A stretch of DNA of 64,000 bases from CAYJLW01 sp964370965 (GCA_964370965.1 CAYJLW010000012.1:1-64000), one strand, 5' to 3'. Counted from the stretch's first letter, positions 41,512-51,299 are shown. The notes: a model not told the origin generated them from the letters alone. Numbers and translations: made by a program.

Positions 41512-43172
41512 GCGAACCAGTCCGCATCACCTTCCTCGGCGGTCTGGGCGAGATCGGTCGCAACTGCTTCTGCCTGGAGATCGAGGGGCGCCTCCTCGTC
41601 GTCGACTGCGGGCTCATGTTCCCCACCGAGGACATGCCCGGCGTCGATCTCGTCCTCCCGGATCTCGACTACCTCCGCGACCGGGTGGACGACATCGAGG
41701 CCGTCGTGCTCACCCACGGCCACGAGGACCACACGGGGGCCCTCCCGTACCTCTTGCGGGACATCTCCCTGCCCGTCTACGGCACTCCGCTCACGCTCGG
41801 CATTGTGGCGCCCAAGCTCGCCGAGCACGGCGTCACCGACGCCGCCACCCTGGTCGAGATCGGCGACGGGGAGGACGTTTCTGTGGGACCGTTCCAGTTC
41901 CGCGTCCTCGCAGTCACGCACTCCACACCGCACGCGGTCGGCCTCGCCTTCGAGACCCCCCAGGGCACGATCGTGCACACGGGGGACTTCAAGCTCGACC
42001 AGACCCCCGTCGACGGTCGCCACACCGATCTCTCGGCCTTCGGAGCGCTGGGCGCTGACGGCGTGAGGCTCCTGCTGTCGGACTCCACGAACGCGGAGGA
42101 GCGCGGATTCACCGAGTCGGAGTCCGCCGTGGGGGAGTGGCTGCGCGACCTGTTCCGCCAGCACTCTGGGCGGCGCATCGTCTGTGCATGCTTCGCCAGC
42201 CACCTCCACCGTGTGCAACAGATCTGTGACGCCGCCGTGGAGTCCCGCCGGAAGGTGGCCTTCCTGGGGCGCTCGATGGTGTCGAACACGGCTCTCGCCC
42301 GCCAGATCGGAGTCCTCGACGTCCCTGACGACGCCGTCCTGGACATCGACGAGGTTGCCGACCTCGACCCGGCACGGGTCTGCGTCGTGTGCACCGGTTC
42401 CCAGGGGGAGCCTCTCTCGGCGCTGTCGCTCATGGCGGCCGGGCAGCACAAGTGGGTTCACGCCGGCGAGAACGACACCGTGATCATCTCGGCGACGCCT
42501 ATCCCCGGCAACGAGGCGAACGTGCACCGGGCGATCGACGGCCTCTGCCGGGCGGGGGCCGACGTCGTCCACGAAGGCATCGCGAAGGTCCACGTCTCCG
42601 GGCACGCGTCACAGGAGGAGCTCAAGCTCATGCTCGCCCTCGTGCGCCCGGAGTACTTCGTGCCCGTCCACGGCGAGTACCGCCACCTCGTCGCCCACTC
42701 GCGCCTCGCGCTCGGCGCCGGCCTCGAGGACGACGGCGTCCTCCTCGCTGAGGACGGCGACGTCATCGAGCTCACAGACGGCAGCGTCGACTTCGCCGAG
42801 GAACAGGTGTCGGCAGGCTACGTGTACGTCGACGGCACCGGGATCGGCGACGTGACCGGCGAGGTCCTGCGCGACCGGCGCGTGCTGTCCGGCGACGGCG
42901 TCCTCATCTGTGTCGTGGGCGTCGACGCCCATTCCGGAGAGGTGATGCGGGGCCCCGAGATCCTCTCCCGGGGTTTCGTGGGTGAGGCCGACCTGGACAA
43001 GTTCGTCGAGGAGGCCGCCGAGCGGGTCACGCGGGCGATCGAAGAGGCCGCCGGCGACGGCGCTCTGGACCTCACGACCTTGAACCGCAACGTCCGCCAG
43101 ACCCTGGGTCGTTTCGCGAACGAGCGCACGCAGCGCAGGCCGATCGTCTTCCCCCTCGTCATCGAGGTCTGA
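41508..43172 (+). CDS. rnj: Ribonuclease J
   Basis: 554 residues, GTG start. Metallo-beta-lactamase/beta-CASP ribonuclease with endo- and 5'-3' exonuclease activity in mRNA decay and rRNA maturation. Metal motif THGHEDHTGALPYL, LLSDSTNAE, beta-CASP segment CTGSQGEPLSALSLMAAGQH, PVHGEYRHLVAHSRLA and a C-terminal domain. Complete. Confidence 0.96.
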   Translation: MSEPVRITFLGGLGEIGRNCFCLEIEGRLLVVDCGLMFPTEDMPGVDLVLPDLDYLRDRVDDIEAVVLTHGHEDHTGALPYLLRDISLPVYGTPLTLGIVAPKLAEHGVTDAATLVEIGDGEDVSVGPFQFRVLAVTHSTPHAVGLAFETPQGTIVHTGDFKLDQTPVDGRHTDLSAFGALGADGVRLLLSDSTNAEERGFTESESAVGEWLRDLFRQHSGRRIVCACFASHLHRVQQICDAAVESRRKVAFLGRSMVSNTALARQIGVLDVPDDAVLDIDEVADLDPARVCVVCTGSQGEPLSALSLMAAGQHKWVHAGENDTVIISATPIPGNEANVHRAIDGLCRAGADVVHEGIAKVHVSGHASQEELKLMLALVRPEYFVPVHGEYRHLVAHSRLALGAGLEDDGVLLAEDGDVIELTDGSVDFAEEQVSAGYVYVDGTGIGDVTGEVLRDRRVLSGDGVLICVVGVDAHSGEVMRGPEILSRGFVGEADLDKFVEEAAERVTRAIEEAAGDGALDLTTLNRNVRQTLGRFANERTQRRPIVFPLVIEV

Positions 43173-43240
43173 ATCATTCGCGAGGAGGCCTGGGTCCCCG
43201 ACCGGGCGAATCCCCGGGGGCCACCCCTGGTACCTTGCCC

Positions 43241-43352
43241 GGGGCCCGAGCGGCCCTGTGAGCGGAGAGCGGGGCCCGAGCGGCCCTTGAGCGGAGAGCG
43301 GGGCCCGAGCGGCCCTTGAGCGGAGAGCGGGGCCCGAGCGGCCCTTGAGCGG
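43241..43352. repeat. 29-bp tandem repeat, 3.8 copies, between rnj and the hydrolase gene
   Basis: Copies at 43241-43270 (30 bases, one insertion), 43271-43299, 43300-43328 and a partial at 43329-43352, each beginning GGGGCCCGAGCGGCCC. Each unit has a 5-bp hairpin (GGGCC/GGCCC) . The period is not a multiple of 3 and it ends 12 bases before the next start, so it belongs to the leader. Confidence 0.85.
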
Positions 43353-43364
43353 GGGCAGGGCTGC

Positions 43365-45050
43365 ATGATCCACTTCGACACCTCCCCGGAGGCGCCGTGG
43401 TGGGCGCTGCCCTGGCCGAACGACGCCACGTGGGGGAGGCCGCTGCGGGGGCTGTTCCCGCACCCGCTGGTGCGCCGTTTCGAACGCCTGGCACTTGCTC
43501 ACGGGCCCAGCCCGAGCGGGGCGGCCTTCTTCGCCTTCGCGTCCTCGCCGCCCTCGATCCACGCGGAGATCAGGGATCTGGAGACGGGCGCCCCGTTCCC
43601 CGCCGAGACCCGGTGGTTCCCGACGACCGGCCGCTACCACCCGGCGGGCCTCCTCGCAGTCATGGCCGTGCCGGGGTGGGTGATGCGCCCCGGGGTGGCC
43701 CACGCCGTTGTCGTGCGGGTGCCCGGTGGGGAGCCTCCGCCCCGGCTGCGGGAGGCGCTCACCGGCCGGGGGGACGGTGCCCTGGCGGCGGCGTACGCTC
43801 CCCTGCGTTCGGGGCCGGTGTCCCTGCAGGACGTCGTCGCGGCCACGGTCTTCACGCCTGCTGACCAGAGTGCTCCGCTGCGGCGTCTGGTGGCCGCCGC
43901 CCTCGAGTACCGGGGGAAGCTCGCCGGGGAGACGACGGTGCGCCCCGGCCCCGGCGGTGTCCGTTTCCACGAGGGCCGTTGGCGGGCGCCGCAGTTCCGG
44001 GCGGGCTTCGGCTGGAACCTGCTGCGCAAGGGGGAGACCGTCCTCGACGCCCGGCGCTCGGAGCCGGTGCCTTTCGGCCTCGCCCTGCCCCCTGGTGAGG
44101 CGCCGCCGCGGGGCTGGCCGCTGGTGCTCTCACTGCACGGTGGGGGCTGCACGTACACGGAGCGCCTGAACGAGGTCGTCTCGGCGGCCGCTCCCCACGG
44201 TCTCGCCGTCGCCCAACAGACCCTCCCGTACAACAGGGGTAGACCCGGCGGGGGGCGCCTGATCGGGGACCTGAACTTCTTCAACGTCGCCAACCCGGCG
44301 TCGTCCGTGGGGATCTTCCATCAGGCAGTCGTCGAGCAGATGATCTTCCTCCGTCTTCTCCTGGACGGCTGGCCTCTGGACCCCGAGCGCGTGTTCCTCA
44401 TCGGCCATTCCAACGGAGGGACGACTGCGGCCATGGTCCTCGCCGTGGAGCCTCTCGTGCGCGCCGGGGTCGTGGCCGGCTTCGGAGGGCACGTGGGCAC
44501 GTATGTGGAGGAGAGCGACGTCATCGGCGAGGCGATGAACAGGCTCTGGCCGGCGATCACGCTGCGGCCGGCCGCTGCGGAACCCCGGAGCCGGTTCCAT
44601 CCCGTCGTGAACCTGGTCCATACGGCGTGGGGCGTGTGGGACACCGTGAACTTCGCCCCGTACTGGCAGCGGGGCCCGCTGCCCGGGGTCGGCCCCAAGC
44701 ACGTCTTCCTCGCCCAGGGCATGCACGACAAGTACGCCTCTGTGCGGGGCCAGACCGCCGTGGTCGGCGCCGCCGGCCTCGACGTCGCCGGGGACGGCGT
44801 CGACACAGCCGAAGCCGACTACGCGCACCGGGTGCTGGCGCTCCGCCGGCGCCCCCGTCTCGGGTACCCGGTCTCGGACAACGTCTCGCGCGGGGACGGC
44901 ACACGACGCACCGGGGTGGCCGTGGAGAGGGCGGCGATAGGGGACGGCCACGAGGTCTGTTTCGAGGACAAGGCGATCCTCGCGCAATGGGTGGGTGCTT
45001 TCGCGTCCCTCGCTCACACCGGGCGCATGGTCGTGGACGCGCCCGGGTGA
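43365..45050 (+). CDS. Large alpha/beta hydrolase of unknown specificity
   Basis: 561 residues, ATG at 43365 with a weak GGGGGCAGGG upstream. N-terminal 150 residues start PWWALPWPNDATWGRPLRG and look like the Ig-like N-domain found on some bacterial lipases; the second half is an alpha/beta hydrolase with LHGGG (oxyanion hole, about 262), GHSNGGTTAA (nucleophile Ser, about 347) and a late His region (GMHDKYASV). No signal peptide is visible although relatives are usually exported. Stands alone between rnj and ftsK and is closed by a 20-bp hairpin. Substrate unknown; esterase or peptidase possible. Confidence 0.72.
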   Translation: MIHFDTSPEAPWWALPWPNDATWGRPLRGLFPHPLVRRFERLALAHGPSPSGAAFFAFASSPPSIHAEIRDLETGAPFPAETRWFPTTGRYHPAGLLAVMAVPGWVMRPGVAHAVVVRVPGGEPPPRLREALTGRGDGALAAAYAPLRSGPVSLQDVVAATVFTPADQSAPLRRLVAAALEYRGKLAGETTVRPGPGGVRFHEGRWRAPQFRAGFGWNLLRKGETVLDARRSEPVPFGLALPPGEAPPRGWPLVLSLHGGGCTYTERLNEVVSAAAPHGLAVAQQTLPYNRGRPGGGRLIGDLNFFNVANPASSVGIFHQAVVEQMIFLRLLLDGWPLDPERVFLIGHSNGGTTAAMVLAVEPLVRAGVVAGFGGHVGTYVEESDVIGEAMNRLWPAITLRPAAAEPRSRFHPVVNLVHTAWGVWDTVNFAPYWQRGPLPGVGPKHVFLAQGMHDKYASVRGQTAVVGAAGLDVAGDGVDTAEADYAHRVLALRRRPRLGYPVSDNVSRGDGTRRTGVAVERAAIGDGHEVCFEDKAILAQWVGAFASLAHTGRMVVDAPG

Positions 45051-45096
45051 CGTCGGGTGCCGAGAGCCGCGCACGTGCGGCTCTCGGCACCCGACG
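45051..45096 (+). terminator. 20-bp perfect hairpin after the hydrolase gene
   Basis: Arms 45051-45070 and 45077-45096 are perfect reverse complements (20 bp), loop GCACGT, starting on the base after the stop. The longest perfect hairpin in the window; no T-run follows. Confidence 0.65.
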
Positions 45097-45129
45097 CCGC
45101 CCCTCCCGGGCCCGGGGGATGGGCGCTGC

Positions 45130-45135
45130 TAGCGT
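45130..45135 (+). promoter_or_regulatory. Candidate -10 (TAGCGT) for ftsK
   Basis: TAGCGT lies 73 bases before the ftsK ATG; no clear -35. Confidence 0.3.
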
Positions 45136-45208
45136 GGGGGGATCGCCAGGCGGGTTGTAGGGGCCCGGGCGTGCACAACAGACGTGTCACCACGGCCCCG
45201 GGGGTTCC

Positions 45209-47542
45209 ATGCCCGCTGCCACCCGCAAGAAGCCGGCTTCGCGCACGACGGGGCGCGCTCTGGCCCGCAAGGCGCCGGCGCGCAAGCCGGGCCCCCGCAA
45301 GTCGGCCGCCAAGGGCCGGACAAGGGCCGCACCGCAGGCACCGGCCGTCTGGCGTCGCGTTCTCGGTTCGCACGCCGCCGACCTCGTCGGTATCGCCTGC
45401 CTGGCTGCGGCCGTCATCGCTGCGATGGGGGTGTGGGCGGCGGGAGCCGGTCCAGTGGGGAGGGCCTTCGACCTCGTGCTGCGCACGCTCGCGGGGCGGG
45501 CCGCCGTCGTGGCTCCGTTCGCCCTGGCCGCCGGGGGGGTCGTCCTGCTCGCCGGTCGCGAACGCGAACGTGCCCTCCGTCCCGTGATCGGCGCCGCGAT
45601 GATCGCCACCTCGGTGGTGGGTCTCCTCCACGCCGGCGGCGGGGCGCCCCGCCTGGCGGGTTCCCGGGCCGCGCTCGCTGCCCATGGCGGCTACGTGGGG
45701 GCGCTGGTCGGAGGTCCGCTGGCGGCCGGCCTCGGCGAGTGGGGAGCCGCGGTTGTGCTGGCCGCCCTCGCCTTTGCGGGCGCCGTCGTGGCGTCCGGAC
45801 GACCCCCGCGGGCGCTCCTCTCCGCGGTCACGGCAAGGAAGGACGTTCCCACGGAAGCGGCGGGGGCGCCCACTGCCGCTCTCGTTGCGCCCCAGGCTGC
45901 ACCCCCGGCAGCGACGGCCGCCCCTGACGGCGACGCCGAGCCTGCAGAGCGCCGCAAGCGCACGCTGGGCGAGGTGGCGCCGCCCCAGGCCACGACTGCC
46001 GAAGGAGCCCGGCCCGAGCAGCTCCAGATGCGGGTACCCGCCCCCCCGGACGCAGAGCTCTACCGGCTTCCCCCGCTCGACCTCCTCCGCAAGAGCCCCC
46101 GTCGGGAGGTGGACCGGGCGTCCCTGGAGGAGCGGGGCCAGATCATCGAGGAGACCCTGCGCGAGTTCAAGGTGGACGCGGAGCTCGCCGGGATCACGGC
46201 GGGGCCCACGGTGACCCGCTACGAGGTGGAGCTCGCCCAGGGTGTGAAGGTCGCCCAGTTCACGAAGCTCGCTCCCGACATCTGCTACGCCCTGGCCACC
46301 CCGGACGTCCGCATCCTCGCTCCCATCCCGGGCCGCTCGGCGATCGGCCTCGAGGTGCCCAACGCAGTTCGTCAGCTCGTCACGCTGGGCGACGTCCTCG
46401 CATCTCCGGAGGCGAAGTCCGCCACGCACCCCCTCGAGGTCGCCCTCGGGCGCGACATCGCCGGGCGCACGATGCTCGTCGACCTCACGGAGATGCCCCA
46501 CCTTCTCATCGCCGGTGCCACCGGGGCGGGGAAGTCGTCCTGCATCAACTCGATCCTGACCTCCATCCTGTGTCGCACCCGGCCCTCGGAGGTCCGGATG
46601 ATCCTCGTCGACCCCAAGCGCGTGGAGCTCGGGCGCTACGGGCGGGTCCCGCACCTCCTCACGGGTGTCGTGACGCAGCCGAAGAGGGCCGCGGACGCCC
46701 TCTTGTGGGCGGTGCGGGAGATGGAGCGCCGCTACGACATCCTCGCGGACGTGGGGGCCCGGGACGTCATCAGCTACAACGCCTCCCACGACCGCGGGGA
46801 GCTCGGCGACGCCGCCGAGCGGCTCCCGTACATCCTTGTGGTCGTCGACGAGCTCTCGGACCTCATGCTCGTCGCCGCCCGCGACGTGGAGGACTCAATC
46901 TGCCGTCTCGCCCAGATGGCCCGGGCGGTGGGGATCCACCTCGTCATCGCCACGCAACGCCCGTCCGTCGACGTGATCACGGGGCTCATCAAGGCGAACA
47001 TCCCCTCTCGGATGGCGTTCAAGATGCGCACGCAGACCGACAGCCGCACGATCCTCGACCAGGTGGGAGCGGACAAGCTCGTGGGGAAGGGCGACATGCT
47101 CTACCTGCCGGCCACGTCGTCGCGGACGCAGCGCATCCAGGGCTCCTACGTGACGGAGGCGGAGGTCGCCGCCGTGGTGGAGCACTGGCGCAAGGAGATG
47201 CGCCGGATCGGGGACTCCCCCTCCCCGGAGCAGTCCGCGGGCGAGGAGCCTTCCGCGGAGGACCCCTCCGACGTGGTCTTCGGCGGCGACGACGTCGCTT
47301 CCCGTGACTCCGACGACGACGGCGACGACCTCCTCGAAGAGGCGACGGTGATCGTCGTGACCAGCCGGCTCGGGTCCACCTCGATGCTCCAGCGCAAGCT
47401 GCGCGTGGGCTTCGCTCGGGCGGGGCGGATCATGGACCTCCTGGAGCGCCGTGGCGTGGTGGGTCCCAGCCAGGGCTCGAAAGCGCGCGACGTGCTCATC
47501 ACGCCCGAACAGCTCGAAGAGGCACGTCTCCGCGTCCGATAG
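45209..47542 (+). CDS. ftsK: DNA translocase FtsK/SpoIIIE
   Basis: 777 residues, ATG. Pumps DNA through the septum and activates Xer recombination. Lys/Arg/Pro-rich start (1-45), about four transmembrane segments (about 55-200), an Ala/Pro linker, the alpha/beta motor with Walker A GATGAGKSS near residue 434 and Walker B ILVVVDELSDLM, and the gamma winged-helix DNA-reading domain (about 705-777; MLQRKLRVGFARAGRIMDLLE). Works with the XerC-type recombinase encoded at 3184. Confidence 0.95.
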   Translation: MPAATRKKPASRTTGRALARKAPARKPGPRKSAAKGRTRAAPQAPAVWRRVLGSHAADLVGIACLAAAVIAAMGVWAAGAGPVGRAFDLVLRTLAGRAAVVAPFALAAGGVVLLAGRERERALRPVIGAAMIATSVVGLLHAGGGAPRLAGSRAALAAHGGYVGALVGGPLAAGLGEWGAAVVLAALAFAGAVVASGRPPRALLSAVTARKDVPTEAAGAPTAALVAPQAAPPAATAAPDGDAEPAERRKRTLGEVAPPQATTAEGARPEQLQMRVPAPPDAELYRLPPLDLLRKSPRREVDRASLEERGQIIEETLREFKVDAELAGITAGPTVTRYEVELAQGVKVAQFTKLAPDICYALATPDVRILAPIPGRSAIGLEVPNAVRQLVTLGDVLASPEAKSATHPLEVALGRDIAGRTMLVDLTEMPHLLIAGATGAGKSSCINSILTSILCRTRPSEVRMILVDPKRVELGRYGRVPHLLTGVVTQPKRAADALLWAVREMERRYDILADVGARDVISYNASHDRGELGDAAERLPYILVVVDELSDLMLVAARDVEDSICRLAQMARAVGIHLVIATQRPSVDVITGLIKANIPSRMAFKMRTQTDSRTILDQVGADKLVGKGDMLYLPATSSRTQRIQGSYVTEAEVAAVVEHWRKEMRRIGDSPSPEQSAGEEPSAEDPSDVVFGGDDVASRDSDDDGDDLLEEATVIVVTSRLGSTSMLQRKLRVGFARAGRIMDLLERRGVVGPSQGSKARDVLITPEQLEEARLRVR

Positions 47543-47566
47543 AGTCGGTGGTCCCTGGAGGATGCC

Positions 47567-48211
47567 ATGGCCCGACGGCTCAGCGGCCCAGCCCGCCGAT
47601 CGCAGATTCTGGAGGCCGCCGAGCGGGCCATCGGCCCCCTCGGCTGGGGCGGGGTCAGGCTCGAAGACGTCGCCGATGAGGCCGGCGTGGCCAAGAGCCT
47701 CATCTTCAAGCACTGGCCGTCCAAGGAAGCTCTCTTCGACGAGCTCCGCATCCGTCTCTACGAGCGCTACCGCGGTCGCCAGGAGGAGGCGATCCGGGCG
47801 GCGCGCACCGATGCCGAGGCGGTGGCGCGGGCCACGGAGGCCGGGGTCTTCTTCTTCGCCGAGCATCCGCACGCCTGGACCGTCTTCACGCGCCAGGGTG
47901 GCGCGAAGATCGACCTCATGCTCGACACGGGCTTCTTCCAGAGGGCCATGGCGTCGCGCCTCGGCTCCGACACACCGGACGAGGAGCACTCCCGGCTCCT
48001 GGCCGGCATCGTCGTGGGGACGCATCTCGGCCTCGTGGGAGCGGCCACGGCGGGTGTGATCGAGGTGCCGGCGGAGGATCTCGCCCGCTACGACGCCGTC
48101 CTCTGCGTGGGCGGGATCGACCGTCTCGCTCGGGCCTACCTCGACCGGGGCGTGCCCGGGGCGGACGAGGTGTTGGCGGAAGCCGGGGTCACGGGACGCT
48201 CGGCGTCCTGA
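47567..48211 (+). CDS. TetR family transcriptional regulator (first of a tandem pair)
   Basis: 214 residues, ATG with CTGGAGGA seven bases upstream. HTH VRLEDVADEAGVAKSLIFKHWPSKEALFDEL (about 30-60); C-terminal domain with FFFAEHPHAW. Its stop and the next start share TGATG, so the two TetR proteins are made from one message. Confidence 0.85.
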   Translation: MARRLSGPARRSQILEAAERAIGPLGWGGVRLEDVADEAGVAKSLIFKHWPSKEALFDELRIRLYERYRGRQEEAIRAARTDAEAVARATEAGVFFFAEHPHAWTVFTRQGGAKIDLMLDTGFFQRAMASRLGSDTPDEEHSRLLAGIVVGTHLGLVGAATAGVIEVPAEDLARYDAVLCVGGIDRLARAYLDRGVPGADEVLAEAGVTGRSAS

Positions 48212-48849
48212 TGCCGTCACGGATGACCGCAGCGGCGCGGCGCGAGCAGCTGCTCCGCTCGGCAACGGCGACCTTCGGTCGCTTGGGCTACGAGAACACC
48301 CGCCTGGACGACATCGCCGCCACGGCTCGCGTCGCCAAGAGCCTCCTCTTTCGCTACTGGACGTCGAAGGAGGAGCTCTTCGGTGAGCTCCGGGAGCGCT
48401 TGCGGTCGGAGAGCCGTGAGGAGGTCGTGGCCGCGGCCCTGCGTCCGGGTGGGGCCGAGGAGCGCATCGGCGTCATGGTCGACGCCGCCGTCGGGTGGCA
48501 TCTCGCGAACCCTCACGCGATGGCGGTGCTGCGCCCGGTTCCCGGTCTCGACGGCGATGCCGATCCCTTGCTCGCGCACGCCGTGGAAGACGTCGCCGGC
48601 CTGGAGGTCGCGCCCGAGGCGGCGCCTCTGGTGGCCGTGGCGGTGGCGGCGATGACGGGGGCCGTGAACGGGGCCGTGGCCGCGATGCACGAGCACGGGA
48701 CGAACCCCGTGATCGTGAAGGTGGCGCTCAAGGTCTACCTCTGCGGCGCCCTCGATGCTCTGTTCGGCCTCGCCGGGTACAGCCTGGACGATCCCCGACT
48801 CTTCGACCGGACGTCGGGTGGCGCTTCCCAGCCCCGACACCGGGGTTAG
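48211..48849 (+). CDS. TetR family transcriptional regulator (second of a tandem pair)
   Basis: 212 residues, ATG. HTH TRLDDIAATARVAKSLLFRYWTSKEELFGEL, clearly related to the preceding TetR (shared VAKSL.F..W.SKE.LF.EL), so the pair looks like an old duplication; the ligand domains differ. Ends 19 bases before the metal ATPase, whose likely regulators they are by position only. Confidence 0.85.
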   Translation: MPSRMTAAARREQLLRSATATFGRLGYENTRLDDIAATARVAKSLLFRYWTSKEELFGELRERLRSESREEVVAAALRPGGAEERIGVMVDAAVGWHLANPHAMAVLRPVPGLDGDADPLLAHAVEDVAGLEVAPEAAPLVAVAVAAMTGAVNGAVAAMHEHGTNPVIVKVALKVYLCGALDALFGLAGYSLDDPRLFDRTSGGASQPRHRG

Positions 48850-48868
48850 CATCCCGTCGCACCAGACC

Positions 48869-51253
48869 ATGCGCGAGAAGCTCCAGTTCGACATCCCGCT
48901 CGTCCTGCCAGAGGTGGCCGACACTGCAGACGCCTGCGTCGGGCGCGTCCTGGAGAGCCTCCGGGTTGTGCGGGGCGTCCAGGAGGCCCACGTCGAGGGG
49001 GGCCGTCTCTGCCTGCACGTGGACACCGACCTCGTGCCCCTGGTCACGATCGAGCGGCTCGTGCGCGACGCCGGGGCCGAGGTGGGCGAGAGGTACCGCC
49101 ACGAGCAGCTCTCCGTGCGGGGGATGGACTGCGCGGACTGCGCCTTCAGCATCGAGCACGTCCTCAGCCGTACGGACGGCGTCGTGTCGGCCTCCGCCGA
49201 CTACGCCGGGGAGGCGCTCCGGATCGAGTACGACACCGCCGAGACCGACCACGAAACGGTCGTCCGTCGCGTGGAGGCCATGGGTTACACGGTGGAGGCC
49301 CGTCCGCGGCCCGAGACCTGGGTGCGACGCCACAGCGAGGTCCTCCGCTCCGGGGCGGCCGGTGTCCTCGTCGGGGCCGCCTACCTGTTGGAGGGCTCCG
49401 ATGCCTTCCCGCGGCCGGTCACGCTGGCCCTGTACGCGGTGGCGTACGCGGCGGGCGGCTTCGAGGTCGCCCGTCACGGGCTCACCGCCCTGGCGCGGGG
49501 GAGCTTCAGCATCGACCTCCTCATGACGCTGGCCGCGTTGGGGGCGGCTGCACTGGGGGAGTGGGTTGAGGGAGGGATCCTGCTGTTCCTCTTCGGCCTC
49601 GGCCACGCCCTGGAGGACATGGCGATGGATCGGGCCCGCGGGGCGGTGGCCGCCCTCGGCACGCTCACCCCCAGGACGGCCCGCGTGCGCCGTGACGGCA
49701 CCGAGGACGACGTCGCCGTGGAGTCGCTGCGGCGCGGCGACGTCGTCGTCGTCCGCCCCGGCGAGCGCGTCTGCGCGGACGGGGCGGTCGTGTCGGGCGC
49801 CTCCGCCGTCGACCAGAGCCCGATCACCGGGGAGAGCATGCCGGTGGAGACGTCGCCCGGTGCAGAGGTCTTCGCCGGTACCGTCAACGGCGAGGGCACA
49901 TTGGAGGTCCGGGTCACGCGGCTCTCGTCGGAGAGCATGATCTCCCGTGTCGTCGAGCTCGTGGCGGCCGCACAGACGCAGAAACCGCGCACGCAGCAGT
50001 TCGTGGAGCGCTTCTCCCGGGTCTACGTGCCCGTGGTGATCGCCGGAGTCGTGGCCGTCTGTGTGGTGCCCCCTGTCGCCGGTTGGCTGGGCTGGAAGGC
50101 GGCGTTCCTGCGGGGCATGAGCGTGCTCGTGTCGGCGTCCCCGTGTGCCCTCGCCATCGCCACGCCGGCGGCCACGCTGTCCGCGATCGCCCGGGCGGCG
50201 CGCCGGGGCGTGCTCGTGAAGGGCGGTGTCCACCTGGAGAACCTGGGCCGCCTCGACGCCGTCGCCTTCGACAAGACCGGCACGCTCACGGAGGGCCGCC
50301 CCCGGGTGGTGGACGTCGTCCCGGGTCCGGGGGTGAAGGAGGCGGAGGTCCTGCGGGTGGCGGCAGCCGTCGAGGCCCGCTCCACGCACCCCCTCGCCCG
50401 CGCTGTCGTCGCCCACGCCGGGGCGACGGGCACCGCCGTGGTCGCGGCCGAGGAGGTGGTGGCGGTCACCGGCCGGGGAGTGACCGCCCGCCTGGGCGGT
50501 GAACGCGTCTGGTTGGGCAGCGCCTCGTTGTTCGAGGAGCAGGGACTGGTCGTGCCCGCCGGTGTGGCCCGGCGGATGGCGGCGCTCGAGGAGGACGGAC
50601 GTACGACGATGCTCGTTCAGGTCGGCGGGCGCTTCGTCGGGGGGCTGGCGGTGGCCGACGAGGTGCGGGGCGCGACCCCCGGCGCTCTCAGAGCTCTCCG
50701 CCATCAGGGCGTGCGGCGTCTCGTCATGCTCACGGGCGACAACGAGCGTGTGGCGGCCGCTGTCGCCCGCCGTTGCGGGGTCGAGGAGTACCGGGCGGGC
50801 CTCCTCCCCGAGGACAAGGTGGCTGTCCTGCGGAGCCTGCTCGACGAGGGCCTCAGGGTCGGGATGGTCGGAGACGGGACGAACGACGCTCCCGCCCTGG
50901 CCGCCGCCACGGTCGGGATCGCGATGGGCGCGTCCGGGACCGACGTGGCCCTGGAAACCGCGGACGTGGCGCTCATGTCCGACGACGTCTCCGCCGTGCC
51001 CTTCGCTGTCTCCGTCGGAAGGCGTACGAGAGCGGTTGTGCGTGTCAACCTGGCGATCGCCCTAGGGGTCGTGGCCGTTCTCGTCCCGCTCGCGATCCTC
51101 GGGACGGTGGGCATCAGCCTCTCCATCGTCTTCCACGAGGGCAGCACCCTGTTGGTCGTGGGCAACGGGCTCACGCTCCTGCGCCGGCCGCGGGGGGCGG
51201 GGACCCTCCGCCGGCCCGCACCCGCCGGCGCCGCGTGCCCGTCGGGCAGGTAG
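48869..51253 (+). CDS. P1B-type heavy-metal-transporting ATPase (SPC type, P1B-4-like)
   Basis: 794 residues from ATG 48869. Two N-terminal HMA-like domains: the first lacks CxxC, the second has GMDCADC near residue 87. Then the transmembrane core with TGES (about 321), ion-site SPC in SASPCALA (about 423), DKTGT (phosphorylated Asp, about 468), the HP motif in STHPLAR, GDGTNDAP (about 668) and HEGST in the last helices (about 756). SPC with HEGS is the signature of P1B-4 exporters (Co2+, Fe2+, Zn2+), although those often lack HMA domains. Exact metal not decidable. Confidence 0.9.
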   Translation: MREKLQFDIPLVLPEVADTADACVGRVLESLRVVRGVQEAHVEGGRLCLHVDTDLVPLVTIERLVRDAGAEVGERYRHEQLSVRGMDCADCAFSIEHVLSRTDGVVSASADYAGEALRIEYDTAETDHETVVRRVEAMGYTVEARPRPETWVRRHSEVLRSGAAGVLVGAAYLLEGSDAFPRPVTLALYAVAYAAGGFEVARHGLTALARGSFSIDLLMTLAALGAAALGEWVEGGILLFLFGLGHALEDMAMDRARGAVAALGTLTPRTARVRRDGTEDDVAVESLRRGDVVVVRPGERVCADGAVVSGASAVDQSPITGESMPVETSPGAEVFAGTVNGEGTLEVRVTRLSSESMISRVVELVAAAQTQKPRTQQFVERFSRVYVPVVIAGVVAVCVVPPVAGWLGWKAAFLRGMSVLVSASPCALAIATPAATLSAIARAARRGVLVKGGVHLENLGRLDAVAFDKTGTLTEGRPRVVDVVPGPGVKEAEVLRVAAAVEARSTHPLARAVVAHAGATGTAVVAAEEVVAVTGRGVTARLGGERVWLGSASLFEEQGLVVPAGVARRMAALEEDGRTTMLVQVGGRFVGGLAVADEVRGATPGALRALRHQGVRRLVMLTGDNERVAAAVARRCGVEEYRAGLLPEDKVAVLRSLLDEGLRVGMVGDGTNDAPALAAATVGIAMGASGTDVALETADVALMSDDVSAVPFAVSVGRRTRAVVRVNLAIALGVVAVLVPLAILGTVGISLSIVFHEGSTLLVVGNGLTLLRRPRGAGTLRRPAPAGAACPSGR

Positions 51254-51262
51254 CGGACCCTG

Positions 51263-51299
51263 GGGCGCGCAACGCTCGCCCTTGACGCGCTGCGCGCCC
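51263..51299. terminator. Shared terminator between convergent ATPase and histidine kinase
   Basis: Perfect 9-bp arms GGGCGCGCA (51263-51271) and TGCGCGCCC (51291-51299) in the 77-base gap between two convergent genes; could serve both strands. Confidence 0.5.

Noticed and set aside
43241..43352. CRISPR array
   Set aside because: Copies are directly adjacent with no spacers; a simple tandem repeat.
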